Shown here piece after piece: positions 8,304 through 15,987 of a DNA stretch of 35,881 bases. Made by a program: the position numbers and the translations under genes. The first letter of the stretch is position 1, and the number at the start of each line of letters is the position of its first letter. The notes under the pieces are model-generated. The model was given only the letters and a program-made list of their open reading frames with translations, searched no databases and had not been told where the DNA came from. This DNA comes from Ardenticatenaceae bacterium (GTDB lineage: Bacteria > Chloroflexota > Anaerolineae > Promineifilales > Promineifilaceae), in contig WYBM01000040.1 of assembly GCA_011525915.1 (NCBI GenBank), positions 1 to 35,881 on the forward strand, written 5' to 3'.

Positions 8304-9485
8304 ATGTTAGACAAAGCACAAAACCTGCAAGACGAATTGATCCGGCTGCGGCGTGACATTCACGCCCACCCAGAACTTGGCTTCCGCGAATTCCGCACGT
8401 CGGCGCTGGTGGCAGACACCTTGCAAGAACTAGGGATTAGCGTGCAAACAGGGGTCGGCCGTACCGGCGTGGTCGGCACCCTGGGCAGCGGCAGCGGCCC
8501 CACCATTGCCATCCGCGCCGATATGGACGCCCTGCCTATCTTAGAGAAGACCAACACCCCCTATGCCTCTGAAAACAGCGGCGTCATGCACGCCTGCGGC
8601 CATGATTCCCATACGGCCATATTGCTGGGTGCGGCCCATCTGCTGCAACAAAGCCTGGCGGCCGAGCCGTGGCAAGGGAATGTGCGCCTTATCTTCCAGC
8701 CTTCGGAAGAAACGTTTGATGAAAACGGCATCAGCGGAGCCACGGCGATGATTAAAGATGGCGCTCTGGCGGGCGTGGATGCGGTGATCGCCTTGCATGT
8801 GGCCTCGCACCGGCCGGCCGGGGAGATTGCCTTTTATGACGGGTATGCGCTGGCGAATGTAGATTCGTTTGAAGCCTGGGTGATGGGTGATGGCGGTCAT
8901 GGTGCCTACCCACATCGGGGCAGTGACCCACTGTACATGCTCAGCGCCATCCTGCCGCTGTTGTATGGCATTCCCTCGCGGCGGATCGACCCATTACGGC
9001 CGTGTGTCCTGAGCCTGGGTGAAATTCGTGGCGGCGCGGCGCCTAATGTTATTCCCAATGAGGTGTACATTCAGGGGACAATCCGTTCCCATGACCCCAA
9101 TGTACGCACGCAGTTGTGGGCTGAAGTGGAGAACGCCTTTAAATTGGCCCAGAGTATGGGCGGCCACAGCAAGGTGCTCATCCACAAGGGCTACCCGGCA
9201 TTGTTTAATGATGGTCAGGTCAACGGGTGGATGCGCCAGGTGGCGGGTGATCTGGTGGGGGAGACGGCCGTGATCAATGAGGAATTTGGCATGGGCGCTG
9301 AAGATTTTGCCTATATGACGCAGCAGGCAAAAGGGGCCATGTTTATGTTGGGCGCCGCGATAGATGATGGCATTATTCGCAATCACCATACCGACATTTT
9401 TGATATTGACGAACAAGTGCTGCCCGTGGGTGCGGCTATACTGGCCGAAACGGCTCGCCGCTTTGTTACCGGCAACCTGCCTTGA
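8304..9485 (+). CDS. M20-family amidohydrolase / peptidase
   Basis: 393 residues, zinc metallohydrolase of the N-acyl-amino-acid amidohydrolase group (hippurate, IAA-amino acid and acetyl-diaminopimelate hydrolases). Motifs: RRDIHAHPELGFREFRT at the N-terminus, ADMDALPI (72-79), HACGHDSHTA (96-105) with Cys98 and His100 as metal ligands, and PSEE (133-136) with the catalytic Glu. GAEDFAYM and a final HH pair lie near the C-terminus. The central dimerisation domain is present. ATG 8304 follows GAGGT, so the longer frame from TTG 8283 is rejected. It probably removes acyl groups from amino acids in the cytoplasm; the substrate is not determined. Confidence 0.9.
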   Translation: MLDKAQNLQDELIRLRRDIHAHPELGFREFRTSALVADTLQELGISVQTGVGRTGVVGTLGSGSGPTIAIRADMDALPILEKTNTPYASENSGVMHACGHDSHTAILLGAAHLLQQSLAAEPWQGNVRLIFQPSEETFDENGISGATAMIKDGALAGVDAVIALHVASHRPAGEIAFYDGYALANVDSFEAWVMGDGGHGAYPHRGSDPLYMLSAILPLLYGIPSRRIDPLRPCVLSLGEIRGGAAPNVIPNEVYIQGTIRSHDPNVRTQLWAEVENAFKLAQSMGGHSKVLIHKGYPALFNDGQVNGWMRQVAGDLVGETAVINEEFGMGAEDFAYMTQQAKGAMFMLGAAIDDGIIRNHHTDIFDIDEQVLPVGAAILAETARRFVTGNLP

Positions 9486-9719
9486 ACCATCGGCTTTTTT
9501 TTCAAATTTGGGTTATTATTATGGTGACCAACGGCATATAGTAGGATTTTCCCACAAAATGAAGTACGCTTTCGTTATGTATAATCTTTATAGGTGTACT
9601 ATAATAGGCAAGCTCTTGCTAAAATAGTCTCAGATTTTGAACAAAAGGGTATAAAGGGTAACCCCCGAAATAGTTATCGTGAATCAATGGACACAACCGG
9701 GGCCTGATCAGGTAAAAGT

Positions 9720-9763
9720 GCAAAAAGTGTGGCTCTAAATTTTTAGAGTTGTGGTGCTTTTGC
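9720..9763 (+). promoter_or_regulatory. Leader hairpin before the V4R gene
   Basis: The spacer 9486-9816 (331 bp, AT-rich) has no supportable gene. It contains TATAAT boxes at 9580-9585 and 9600-9605 without good -35 partners. It also has a long stem: GCAAAA (9720) pairs with TTTTGC (9758), and CTCTAAA (9733) pairs with TTTAGAG (9742). It lies 54 bp before the start codon and may be a structured 5' leader. I recognise no known riboswitch class. Confidence 0.45.
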
Positions 9764-9816
9764 CGTTGCCCACAAAAGGAACTACATTCCAGGTCACTCA
9801 GTCGTTGGAGGTAAAG

Positions 9817-10452
9817 ATGAGTTCAGGCACACAAAATGAAAATTGTTTCTACCCGAACAGGTGGATGCGTATCCTCTTAATCTCAACCGAGGAGATCATC
9901 GGCAAGAATGGTGTAAACTCTTTGCTAAACCTGGCTGGACTCCCTGAGTATATCGGCAATTATCCCCCCGATAATATGAAAAAAGAGTTTCCCTTTGATC
10001 ACGTGGGCAAGCTGCAACAGGCATATTGGGATATGTACGGGCCTAGAGGCGCCCGTGCCTTTGCCACCCGTGCGGGCAAGAAAACCTTAAATGATGGGGT
10101 AGAGCATTTTGGCGCGGTGGCCAAGGCCGCCCGTGCGGCCATGAAAATCGGCTCGTTCGAACGACGTGTTTCTTTAGGTCTACAATTTTTCGCCAAGTTT
10201 TTTAACCAGGTTAGTGATCAACAGGTCAGTGTTGAAGAAGATGATAACGCCTGGTTTTGGAATATCCATATATGCCCTATGTGCACCGGCCGTACCGCAG
10301 ATTCCCCAGTGTGTTACCTGGCAGTTGGTGTATTGCAAGGGGCCTTGGAAAACTTTGCGGATGCTGACAAGCGTTATAACGTCACCCCCACCCATTGCAT
10401 TGCCAAAGGTGATGAAGTAGGGATTATTGTTATCGACAAGAACCCAATGTAA
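9817..10452 (+). CDS. V4R (4-vinyl reductase-like) domain protein
   Basis: 211 residues from ATG 9817, which has TTGGAGG upstream; the longer frame from 9751 is rejected. The C-terminal half matches the V4R small-molecule-binding domain: CPMC (153-156), DSPVCYLAVGVLQGALENF and the closing CIAKGDEVGIIVIDK (194-208) in place of the usual GDxxCxFxI. The N-terminal half is helical (STEEIIGKNGVNSLLNLAGL). V4R domains occur in BchJ-like proteins, in hydrocarbon-sensing regulators and as stand-alone proteins of unknown role. No chlorophyll genes are nearby, so a sensor or binding role is more likely than bacteriochlorophyll synthesis. The gene is monocistronic, with a terminator behind it. Confidence 0.8.
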   Translation: MSSGTQNENCFYPNRWMRILLISTEEIIGKNGVNSLLNLAGLPEYIGNYPPDNMKKEFPFDHVGKLQQAYWDMYGPRGARAFATRAGKKTLNDGVEHFGAVAKAARAAMKIGSFERRVSLGLQFFAKFFNQVSDQQVSVEEDDNAWFWNIHICPMCTGRTADSPVCYLAVGVLQGALENFADADKRYNVTPTHCIAKGDEVGIIVIDKNPM

Positions 10453-10479
10453 CCACAAATAGGAACTATGTTTATGATC

Positions 10480-10512
10480 AAGCCTGCTGATTTTTAATCA
10501 GCAGGCTTTTTA
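10480..10512 (+). terminator. Rho-independent terminator after the V4R gene
   Basis: A perfect 12-bp stem AAGCCTGCTGAT / ATCAGCAGGCTT with a short T-rich loop, followed by TTTTA, 28 bp after the V4R stop codon. Confidence 0.93.
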
Positions 10513-10557
10513 GTGCCATACGCCTGCCACGACCCCAGCATTTGCTGCGGGAACGCC

Positions 10558-10593
10558 TGTTCTATAGAACATGACATAATCTTTTTGTATAAT
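10558..10593 (+). promoter_or_regulatory. Perfect 14-bp palindrome upstream of a TATAAT box
   Basis: TGTTCTATAGAACA (10558-10571) is a perfect palindrome. A TATAAT box follows at 10588-10593 with no good -35 sequence; the palindrome sits where the -35 region should be. This looks like an operator controlling the repeat-protein gene at 10726, leaving a leader of about 125 nt. The regulator is unknown. Confidence 0.5.
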
Positions 10594-10725
10594 GCCGTCA
10601 TGGTGCAAGAGGGGTATGGTCAAAAAAGTGCGCTTTTGTCATGTGATGCACAGCAAACAACCCGCCAGGGCTGCGGCTGATCACCATACTCCCATTTATT
10701 AAGACAACCGTATAAGGAGGCATTT

Positions 10726-11841
10726 ATGTCCACGAAAAGTACTGTGGGAAGTTCGATTGCCGCTGAAACCAGGCTTGGCCGGCGCTTGCATTGGCGGGTT
10801 TTTGGCCTGATCATGCTGGTGTTGACGGCCGTGTTTCTTTTGGCTGCCAGCAGTGCCAGCAGCAGCAGCCTGGCCATCCCTACCATCAGCATCACCAGCG
10901 TAGTGCCTGACCAAAGCGTCACCATTCAAACGTTTAACTATCCACCCAACCAGACCTTCACCGTGCGCATGAACCACATGGGTACCCTGGGCATTAATGG
11001 AGAAGTTGTAGGTACCTTAAACTCCGGCGCCGGCGGCTCGCTCACGGCCACGTATGCCATTCCCAACTATCTTAAAGGGCAGGGACAGATAGCTATTCGG
11101 TTAGACAGCGGGCAGGGATATTACAGCTATAATTGGTTCTGGAACAGCACGGGCGGCTCCGGCGGCCAGCCGCCTGTTGCCCGGCCAACAGGGTATGTAG
11201 GCATTCCTACCTTCAACATCGTTTCCGTGACGCCTGACACCACTATCACCATCCAGACAACCAATTTCCCAGCCAATCAATTATTTGACGTGACGATGGG
11301 GTTAATGTACACGCAGGGTATCGGCGGCATCAAAGTGGGGGAAATCAATTCGGGCACAGGCGGCGCCTTACAGCAAACATTCACCATCCCGGCGGAATTA
11401 CGCGGCCAGGCACGCATTGCTATTCGGGCCCAAACGCGTCACGCTTCCCCCTATTACGCTTATAACTGGTTCTGGAACAGCGCCGGCACTGTTCCTGGTG
11501 GTGGCACTGGTGGCCAGCCCACTCCGTCGCTGCCTTCGGCCGGTACCCCCACGATTAGAGTTTGTCAGGTGGTCCGCGATGGGAGTGTTGAAATCCAGAC
11601 GGCCAATTACCCGGCCGGGATGAACTTTACTGTGACCATGGGGCCGATAGGCACACAAGGGTTGTTAGGTGCACCGGCGGGCACGTTTAATTCGGGTAAC
11701 GGTGGTTCGTTCCGGGTGACGATGCCTATCCCAGACGCGGTGAAGGGCTTAAATCAAATTGCTGTGCGGGTCCAGGGTTCACCTTATTTTAGTTATAACT
11801 GGTTCTGGAATACCAGCACCACGGCTGACTTTTGCCGGTAA
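10726..11841 (+). CDS. Secreted or membrane-anchored protein with three YNWFWN repeats
   Basis: 371 residues with a strong start (AAGGAGG before ATG 10726). Residues 20-41 form an arginine-flanked hydrophobic segment, a signal peptide or anchor. Three homologous repeats follow at about 51-140, 160-251 and 274-362. Each opens with a PT-x-I/N-x-SV-x-PD-like strand and contains an IQTxNxPxNQxFxVxM stretch. Each then has an NSGxGG turn and IPxxLxGxxxIAIR, and ends in the aromatic motif YNWFWN. Gly/Pro/Thr-rich linkers separate them. The composition suggests a beta-sandwich exposed outside the cell, perhaps a surface-binding or matrix protein. I do not know a named family; the function is unknown. 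Repeat 3 contains a Cys pair with the C-terminus (Cys280, Cys370). Confidence 0.85.
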   Translation: MSTKSTVGSSIAAETRLGRRLHWRVFGLIMLVLTAVFLLAASSASSSSLAIPTISITSVVPDQSVTIQTFNYPPNQTFTVRMNHMGTLGINGEVVGTLNSGAGGSLTATYAIPNYLKGQGQIAIRLDSGQGYYSYNWFWNSTGGSGGQPPVARPTGYVGIPTFNIVSVTPDTTITIQTTNFPANQLFDVTMGLMYTQGIGGIKVGEINSGTGGALQQTFTIPAELRGQARIAIRAQTRHASPYYAYNWFWNSAGTVPGGGTGGQPTPSLPSAGTPTIRVCQVVRDGSVEIQTANYPAGMNFTVTMGPIGTQGLLGAPAGTFNSGNGGSFRVTMPIPDAVKGLNQIAVRVQGSPYFSYNWFWNTSTTADFCR

Positions 11842-11912
11842 TTTGTATATGTCATTAGGGCTCTTTTGGATCCCTGGCAAATCCTAAAGGGCTGTAATTT
11901 GTAATCAGACAG

Positions 11913-12048
11913 ACACGCCCCCAACCACAGCGTAGTATCAGTTTCCAGAAATCAGTGTACAGTTTTCAGTAGGGCCTAACGCCAGTAAATGCCCACTGAA
12001 AACTGGTTACTGACTTCTGATGACTGGTAATAGGTACTGGGGGCGTGT
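11913..12048. repeat. 136-bp long imperfect inverted repeat of CAGT type
   Basis: The ends ACACGCCCCC (11913-11922) and GGGGGCGTGT (12039-12048) are perfect complements. The inner arms CAGTTTTCAGT (11960-11970) and ACTGAAAACTG (11995-12005) are also perfect. The sequence between them is built from repeated CAGT words that pair imperfectly, so the whole unit can fold into one hairpin. It fills the gap between two plus-strand genes. Confidence 0.75.
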
Positions 12049-12076
12049 TTGATTTTCTGGGTGTAGAATGGTGGTC

Positions 12077-13081
12077 ATGATTGAAGTGCAACATTTACAG
12101 AAAGTGGTGGACCAAACCACACTGATAGAGATACCGGAATTTGTGGCCGCGGCGGGGGAAATCACGGCCGTTATCGGGCTCACTGGCCAGCATAAGAGCA
12201 CCTTCTTAAACCTGCTGACCGGGCAAACCACCCCTACCGCTGGGTCTGTGCGCCTGGCAGGTATAGACCCAGCCCAAGAGCGGAAGGCCGGGACACGGGC
12301 GGTTGGTATGCTGTCATTGGAAAATGGCTTGTACGCCAAACTCTCGGCCCGGCAAAACCTGACATTTTATTGTGACCTGTACGGCCTGCCTCACCGCCGT
12401 GCCGACGAGGTGGTGACCCAGGTAGGGCTGCAAGACCAGGCCAAAACCCGGGCTGAGAATCTGACCGCCAGCCTGGCGCGGCGGCTGGCATTTGGCCGGG
12501 CTATTTTGCATCAACCGGCTGTTTTGCTGTTGGTAGACCCCCTGGCGGAATGTGATCGGCCATCGGCAGAATTGCTCAGCCGTCTCATTCATCAGGCAGC
12601 GGAAGCAGGCACGACCGTTCTCATCATTACCAACGATCTGACCCGGATACGGCCGCTTTGCCAGGTGGTGGTGGAAATGGAAAACGGCCGTGTCACGCAG
12701 CAATACCGTGTGGAAGAGCGCGAAAGCCAGGCGAACTTGCCCTTCAAAATTCCGGCACGGCTGGAAGACAAAGTCGTGCTGGTGAACCCTTCAGATATTT
12801 TGTATGTGGCGGCTGAAGACGGCCGTACATTGTTATATACACATAACGGCCATGTGCCTACCCACCTGACGCTTCAGGAAGTGGAACAAAGGCTGGCTCA
12901 CAGCGGCTTCTTCCGCGCCCATCGCAGTTACCTGGTCAACGTTCAGCACATCAACGAAGTGATCACCTACACCCGTAACAGCTATACCCTTATCCTGAAT
13001 GTCAACAGCGACAATGAACGCATGGAAATTCCGCTTAGCAAAAACGCGGCCCGTGAGCTGCGTGAAATGTTAGATTATTAA
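12077..13081 (+). CDS. ABC ATPase-like domain fused to a LytTR DNA-binding domain
   Basis: 334 residues. Residues 1-215 are an ABC ATPase fold with an N-terminus like the real ATPase at 15137 (MIEVQ). Walker A survives as GLTGQHKST (34-42). The signature motif is degraded to LTASLAR, Walker B reads LLLVDP (Val for Asp, Asp for the catalytic Glu), and the switch His is Asn186. Residues about 228-328 are a LytTR domain with the family core FFRAHRSYLVNVQHI. The protein probably binds but does not efficiently hydrolyse nucleotide, and works as a transcription factor. ABC-LytTR fusions are a known architecture. ATG 12077 is chosen by homology to the 15137 start; ATG 12068 is possible. Likely targets are the repeats at 13137-13185. 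Confidence 0.9.
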   Translation: MIEVQHLQKVVDQTTLIEIPEFVAAAGEITAVIGLTGQHKSTFLNLLTGQTTPTAGSVRLAGIDPAQERKAGTRAVGMLSLENGLYAKLSARQNLTFYCDLYGLPHRRADEVVTQVGLQDQAKTRAENLTASLARRLAFGRAILHQPAVLLLVDPLAECDRPSAELLSRLIHQAAEAGTTVLIITNDLTRIRPLCQVVVEMENGRVTQQYRVEERESQANLPFKIPARLEDKVVLVNPSDILYVAAEDGRTLLYTHNGHVPTHLTLQEVEQRLAHSGFFRAHRSYLVNVQHINEVITYTRNSYTLILNVNSDNERMEIPLSKNAARELREMLDY

Positions 13082-13136
13082 CCGACCAACCCCCATGAGC
13101 CCTTAACTGAATACAGATAACCGGCGCCCCAATTGT

Positions 13137-13185
13137 GCCATTCACCCCCTTTTTGCGGCCATTCAGCCCCCCTAAGCGCCTTTCA
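13137..13185 (+). promoter_or_regulatory. Three phased direct repeats, probable LytTR-binding sites
   Basis: GCCATTCA at 13137-13144, GCCATTCA at 13158-13165 and GCCTTTCA at 13178-13185 are spaced 21 and 20 bp start to start, two helical turns. LytTR regulators bind direct repeats at this spacing (ComE, AgrA, YehT and YpdB are examples), and the YpdB site GGCATTTCAT is similar. A weak -10 (TATGGT, 13220-13225) with no good -35 follows, as expected for an activated promoter. A second close direct repeat, TTCATTGGCCGG/TTCATTGCCGG, lies at 13234-13256 just before the next start codon. Confidence 0.7.
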
Positions 13186-13273
13186 GCCAAAATATGATGC
13201 AACTTTTGCCTCAATTTGATATGGTACGGTCATTCATTGGCCGGTTCATTGCCGGTTAAAAAAGGAGTTCAAC

Positions 13274-13447
13274 ATGACACAAAATCAGAATATAGGTAAG
13301 TTTATGGCGTTAGGCGTGGGCATTGGTGCGGCTGTGGGTGTGGCTTCAGGCAACATTGCCGTAGGGGTGGCTGCAGGCGCGACTATTGGTGTAGTTCTGG
13401 GTGCACTTAGCAGCCGGCCCAAGTCTGATAAAGAAGATATGTCTTGA
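13274..13447 (+). CDS. Small glycine-zipper membrane peptide
   Basis: 57 residues, starting at ATG 13274 after a good AAAGGAG site. After a short polar head (MTQNQNIGKF) it has two Gly/Ala/Val-rich hydrophobic stretches (ALGVGIGAAVGVASG and NIAVGVAAGATIGVVLGAL) with GxxxG-type spacing, then a charged tail (SSRPKSDKEDMS). Such peptides insert into membranes as packed hairpins. Its stop overlaps the next start as TGATG, so the two are probably translationally coupled. It is the first gene after the putative LytTR sites. Its role (accessory subunit of the exporter, regulator or exported peptide) is unknown; no double-glycine leader is visible. Confidence 0.8.
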   Translation: MTQNQNIGKFMALGVGIGAAVGVASGNIAVGVAAGATIGVVLGALSSRPKSDKEDMS

Positions 13448-13836
13448 TGGCTGATCTCAAGGTGAACCCGCGGCCGTGCAGTCGAATCATTGGTGCTGCT
13501 CTGGTATTGGCGGTGGCCATGTTGGCCGGTGCCTGGTTACCCCTGTTGGGGGCCGGGCAGCCGGCCGTGATCTGGGCGACTACGGCCGTTTACATGCTTG
13601 GCCCGCTGGTAGCGGCGACCCTGGTGCTGCCATTGCTGAATGGCGGCTGGTGGTTGTTTGTTACGGCCGTACTGATGGCGCTGGCTATCATCTTCCCCTG
13701 GGCGCTGGTCAACCCGGGGCATTGGGCAGCCGTACAAATGCCGCAACTTGGCTTGTGGGGCAACGTATTGTTTGGCGGTTTATTGGTTGCTGTGTATCAG
13801 CGGGACGGCCGTCACGGACCTTATCATGGTCACTAA
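13447..13836 (+). CDS. Four-helix membrane protein of the efflux cassette
   Basis: 129 residues. Hydrophobic segments lie at about 13-35 (RIIGAALVLAVAMLAGAWLPLL), 38-62 (PAVIWATTAVYMLGPLVAATLVLPLL), 64-86 (GGWWLFVTAVLMALAIIFPWALV) and 98-115 (LGLWGNVLFGGLLVAVY). The tail is basic and His-rich. ATG 13447 overlaps the stop of the 57-residue peptide by one base, so I chose it over TTG 13444. No family is recognised. Its position between a LytTR target promoter and ABC-2 permeases suggests an accessory or immunity-like membrane role in the same module. Confidence 0.75.
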   Translation: MADLKVNPRPCSRIIGAALVLAVAMLAGAWLPLLGAGQPAVIWATTAVYMLGPLVAATLVLPLLNGGWWLFVTAVLMALAIIFPWALVNPGHWAAVQMPQLGLWGNVLFGGLLVAVYQRDGRHGPYHGH

Positions 13837-13873
13837 GGGTTCGTTCAAAAACAACTTTGGACTTTCGCCAGGT

Positions 13874-13933
13874 AATCAGTCATCAGTGTCCAGTCATCAG
13901 TCCAGAAGAACACCCAACTGATCACTGATCACT
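13874..13933. repeat. CAGT-rich intergenic repeat
   Basis: Repeated ATCAGT and CCAGT words (AATCAGTCATCAGTGTCC) are followed by the complementary ACTGATCACTGATCACT, so the segment can fold back. It is the same family as at 4458 and 11913. It separates the small membrane genes from the permease at 13976 without an obvious terminator. Confidence 0.6.
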
Positions 13934-13975
13934 TTAAAACACCAGGTTGATTGTAAACGAGCTCTAAGGAAGCTT

Positions 13976-15112
13976 ATGTTTATGGAGAACCAAATGCATG
14001 ACATAGCGATAACCAGACAACCTGGCCGGTGGCGTTTACGCTGGGTGTTAACCCGGCAAGAGATGTTAAATATCGCCCATCATCCCTACCACCTTGTCTC
14101 ACTGGCTATTCCCATTTTTCTATCACTGGTGTTTGGCCTATTCACAAACGCGATGCGCGATGCCGACGCGTTGATTGTGGTGGTGCATGATGCTGCAGAT
14201 TCCCGCTTGGGAGCTGCGTTGCAGGCGTGGCCGGATGTGATCGTAGATGTGGTGGACTCAGAAACGGCCGTCCTTAAAGCGTTGGATGGTGACGCCACCG
14301 GGGGCATTGTCATCCCGGCTGGTTTTGACGCGGCGGTGGCAGATGGCCAGACACCAGCACTTGTTACCTACCTCAATACCAATGCCCGTTCGGCAAATAT
14401 TGCTGACTTCAGGCGTTTGCTCAGCGAAGAGGTATGGGCCATGGGGGGGGCATCGCCGCCAGTGGCTGTCACCTGGGAAGAACTGCATGGTGATGAGGCC
14501 AACTTTCCCATCTTTTCCGGCGACAATTACGTCGTGGCTGTCTTTTTGCTGTTAGGCATTACCTTGACGTCTACCGGATTGCTGGCGCAGATTATCACCG
14601 AAAAACGAGAAAATGGTGCCCTATCTGCCCTGCTGACGTCCCCGTTGGATCATGGCGATTTGTTGTTTGGCCAGGCCACGGCCGTCTTCATTTACACCGT
14701 ATTGTTAGCGGGTATCTTGATCCTATTAAACCGGGGTGTGATAGGTAATGTAGGGGTGACAATTGTGGCAACGTTGTTAACCATCCTGGTGCTTATTGGC
14801 TTGGGGGTGCTGTTAGGCCTTTGGTCTCAATCAAAAAGCCAATGCAGCACATATGGGGCCGTGATTACCCTCATCTTGGTCTTACCCAGTTGGTTTGGCC
14901 TGATTCCCATGGCCGATTTGTCGACCATTGTCGCCTTTGTCTTGCGATTGTTGCCAACCACGTACTTTGTGAACACGCTGCTCTACTCTCTCAATGGCCA
15001 GGCAACCTGGTCTACTGTAGGCCTGAATCTGGCGGTCATGGCCGGCTTTGCAGCCGTGATATTTGGCCTGGCAGGGTGGCAGCTGCGGCGACGGCCGTTA
15101 GCTTTATCTTAG
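13976..15112 (+). CDS. ABC-2 type permease
   Basis: 378 residues with ABC-2 (NatB/YhaP-like) topology. There is one N-terminal helix (HLVSLAIPIFLSLVFGLFT), then an extracytoplasmic domain of about 150 residues. Five to six helices follow (DNYVVAVFLLLGITLTSTG, AVFIYTVLLAGILILLN, VTIVATLLTILVLIGLGVLLG, AVITLILVLPSWFGLIP, LNLAVMAGFAAVIFGLAGW). The segment IITEKRENGALSALLTSP is the typical cytoplasmic coupling motif that contacts the ATPase. The start at ATG 13976 follows AAGGAAG. The ATPase gene is 24 bp downstream. It would export an unknown substrate (ions, drug or lipid-like molecule) together with the products at 15137 and 15988. Confidence 0.88.
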   Translation: MFMENQMHDIAITRQPGRWRLRWVLTRQEMLNIAHHPYHLVSLAIPIFLSLVFGLFTNAMRDADALIVVVHDAADSRLGAALQAWPDVIVDVVDSETAVLKALDGDATGGIVIPAGFDAAVADGQTPALVTYLNTNARSANIADFRRLLSEEVWAMGGASPPVAVTWEELHGDEANFPIFSGDNYVVAVFLLLGITLTSTGLLAQIITEKRENGALSALLTSPLDHGDLLFGQATAVFIYTVLLAGILILLNRGVIGNVGVTIVATLLTILVLIGLGVLLGLWSQSKSQCSTYGAVITLILVLPSWFGLIPMADLSTIVAFVLRLLPTTYFVNTLLYSLNGQATWSTVGLNLAVMAGFAAVIFGLAGWQLRRRPLALS

Positions 15113-15136
15113 ATAGCTTAATTTTGGAGAATACAT

Positions 15137-15928
15137 ATGATCGAAGTGCAAAACCTTAAAAAATATTATGGCGATGACGAAGCCATTAAAGCAGTCGATG
15201 ACGTTACTTTTGTCTGCCCAGATGGGCAAATCACAGGGCTGTTGGGCCCCAATGGTGCCGGTAAAACCACCACCCTACGTATGATCACCGGCCTGATTAA
15301 GCCACGCGGCGGCACGGTGATAGTCAATGGCTGCGATGTGACGCGGGAACCGGAGAAAGTGCGCCAGATGTTGGGTGTGCAGGCAGACGCCACCGGCGTC
15401 TATCCGCGCCTGACACCACGGGAACAGTTTAAGTTTTACGGCCGTTTCTACGGCTTGCGCGGCAAGCAGTTAGATGAGCATGTCCAGGCTGTCATTGATG
15501 AGCTGCAAATGCAAGACATTGCAGACCGCCGCGCCGAAGGTTTTAGCCGGGGACAACGGCAGAAGATCGTCCTGGGGCGGGCGTTGGTGCATAACCCACC
15601 CAATGTGATCATGGATGAACCGACCAACGGGCTGGATGTTATGGCTGTGCGTCAGACCCGTGAAACCATTCATGCCATGAAAGCACGGGGGCGCTGTGTC
15701 CTGTTCAGCACCCATTATATGGATGAAGCGGAACGACTGTGTGATAACATTGCCATCATTGTAGGTGGCAAAATTGTGGCCGTTGGCTCGCCAGAACAGC
15801 TCATGCGGCAAACAGGCCAAACACGCCTGGAAGATGCCTTTGTGTCCCTGGCTGGCCGGGAGGGGCTGCTGCGCAGTGAACATGCCGGCCAAAGTCGCTC
15901 CCTGGAACTTAACACGGCCGTCGCCTGA
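15137..15928 (+). CDS. ABC transporter ATP-binding protein (NatA-like)
   Basis: 263 residues, the catalytically intact ATPase of the exporter. Motifs: Walker A GPNGAGKTT (about 37-45), signature FSRGQRQK, Walker B VIMDEPTNGLD, and switch His in LFSTHYMDEAERLCD. The ending MRQTGQTRLEDAFVSLAG is the usual C-terminus of the NatA/drug-exporter group. It sits between two ABC-2 permeases that share it. It starts MIEVQNLKKYYG after TTGGAG. In contrast to the fusion protein at 12077, every catalytic residue is conserved, which supports a division of labour: this one powers transport, the other one regulates. Confidence 0.94.
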   Translation: MIEVQNLKKYYGDDEAIKAVDDVTFVCPDGQITGLLGPNGAGKTTTLRMITGLIKPRGGTVIVNGCDVTREPEKVRQMLGVQADATGVYPRLTPREQFKFYGRFYGLRGKQLDEHVQAVIDELQMQDIADRRAEGFSRGQRQKIVLGRALVHNPPNVIMDEPTNGLDVMAVRQTRETIHAMKARGRCVLFSTHYMDEAERLCDNIAIIVGGKIVAVGSPEQLMRQTGQTRLEDAFVSLAGREGLLRSEHAGQSRSLELNTAVA

Positions 15929-15987
15929 GAAAACCCATAGAACAATAGCGCTAATTAACAAAAGGTATGTAACCATACGGAGCAATC

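Noticed and set aside
9486..9500. Terminator after the M20 gene (T8 run)
   Set aside because: The T-run is preceded by no convincing GC-rich stem.
10558..10571. LexA box
   Set aside because: The half-sites are arranged GTTC...GAAC rather than GAAC-N4-GTTC, and no SOS gene is adjacent.
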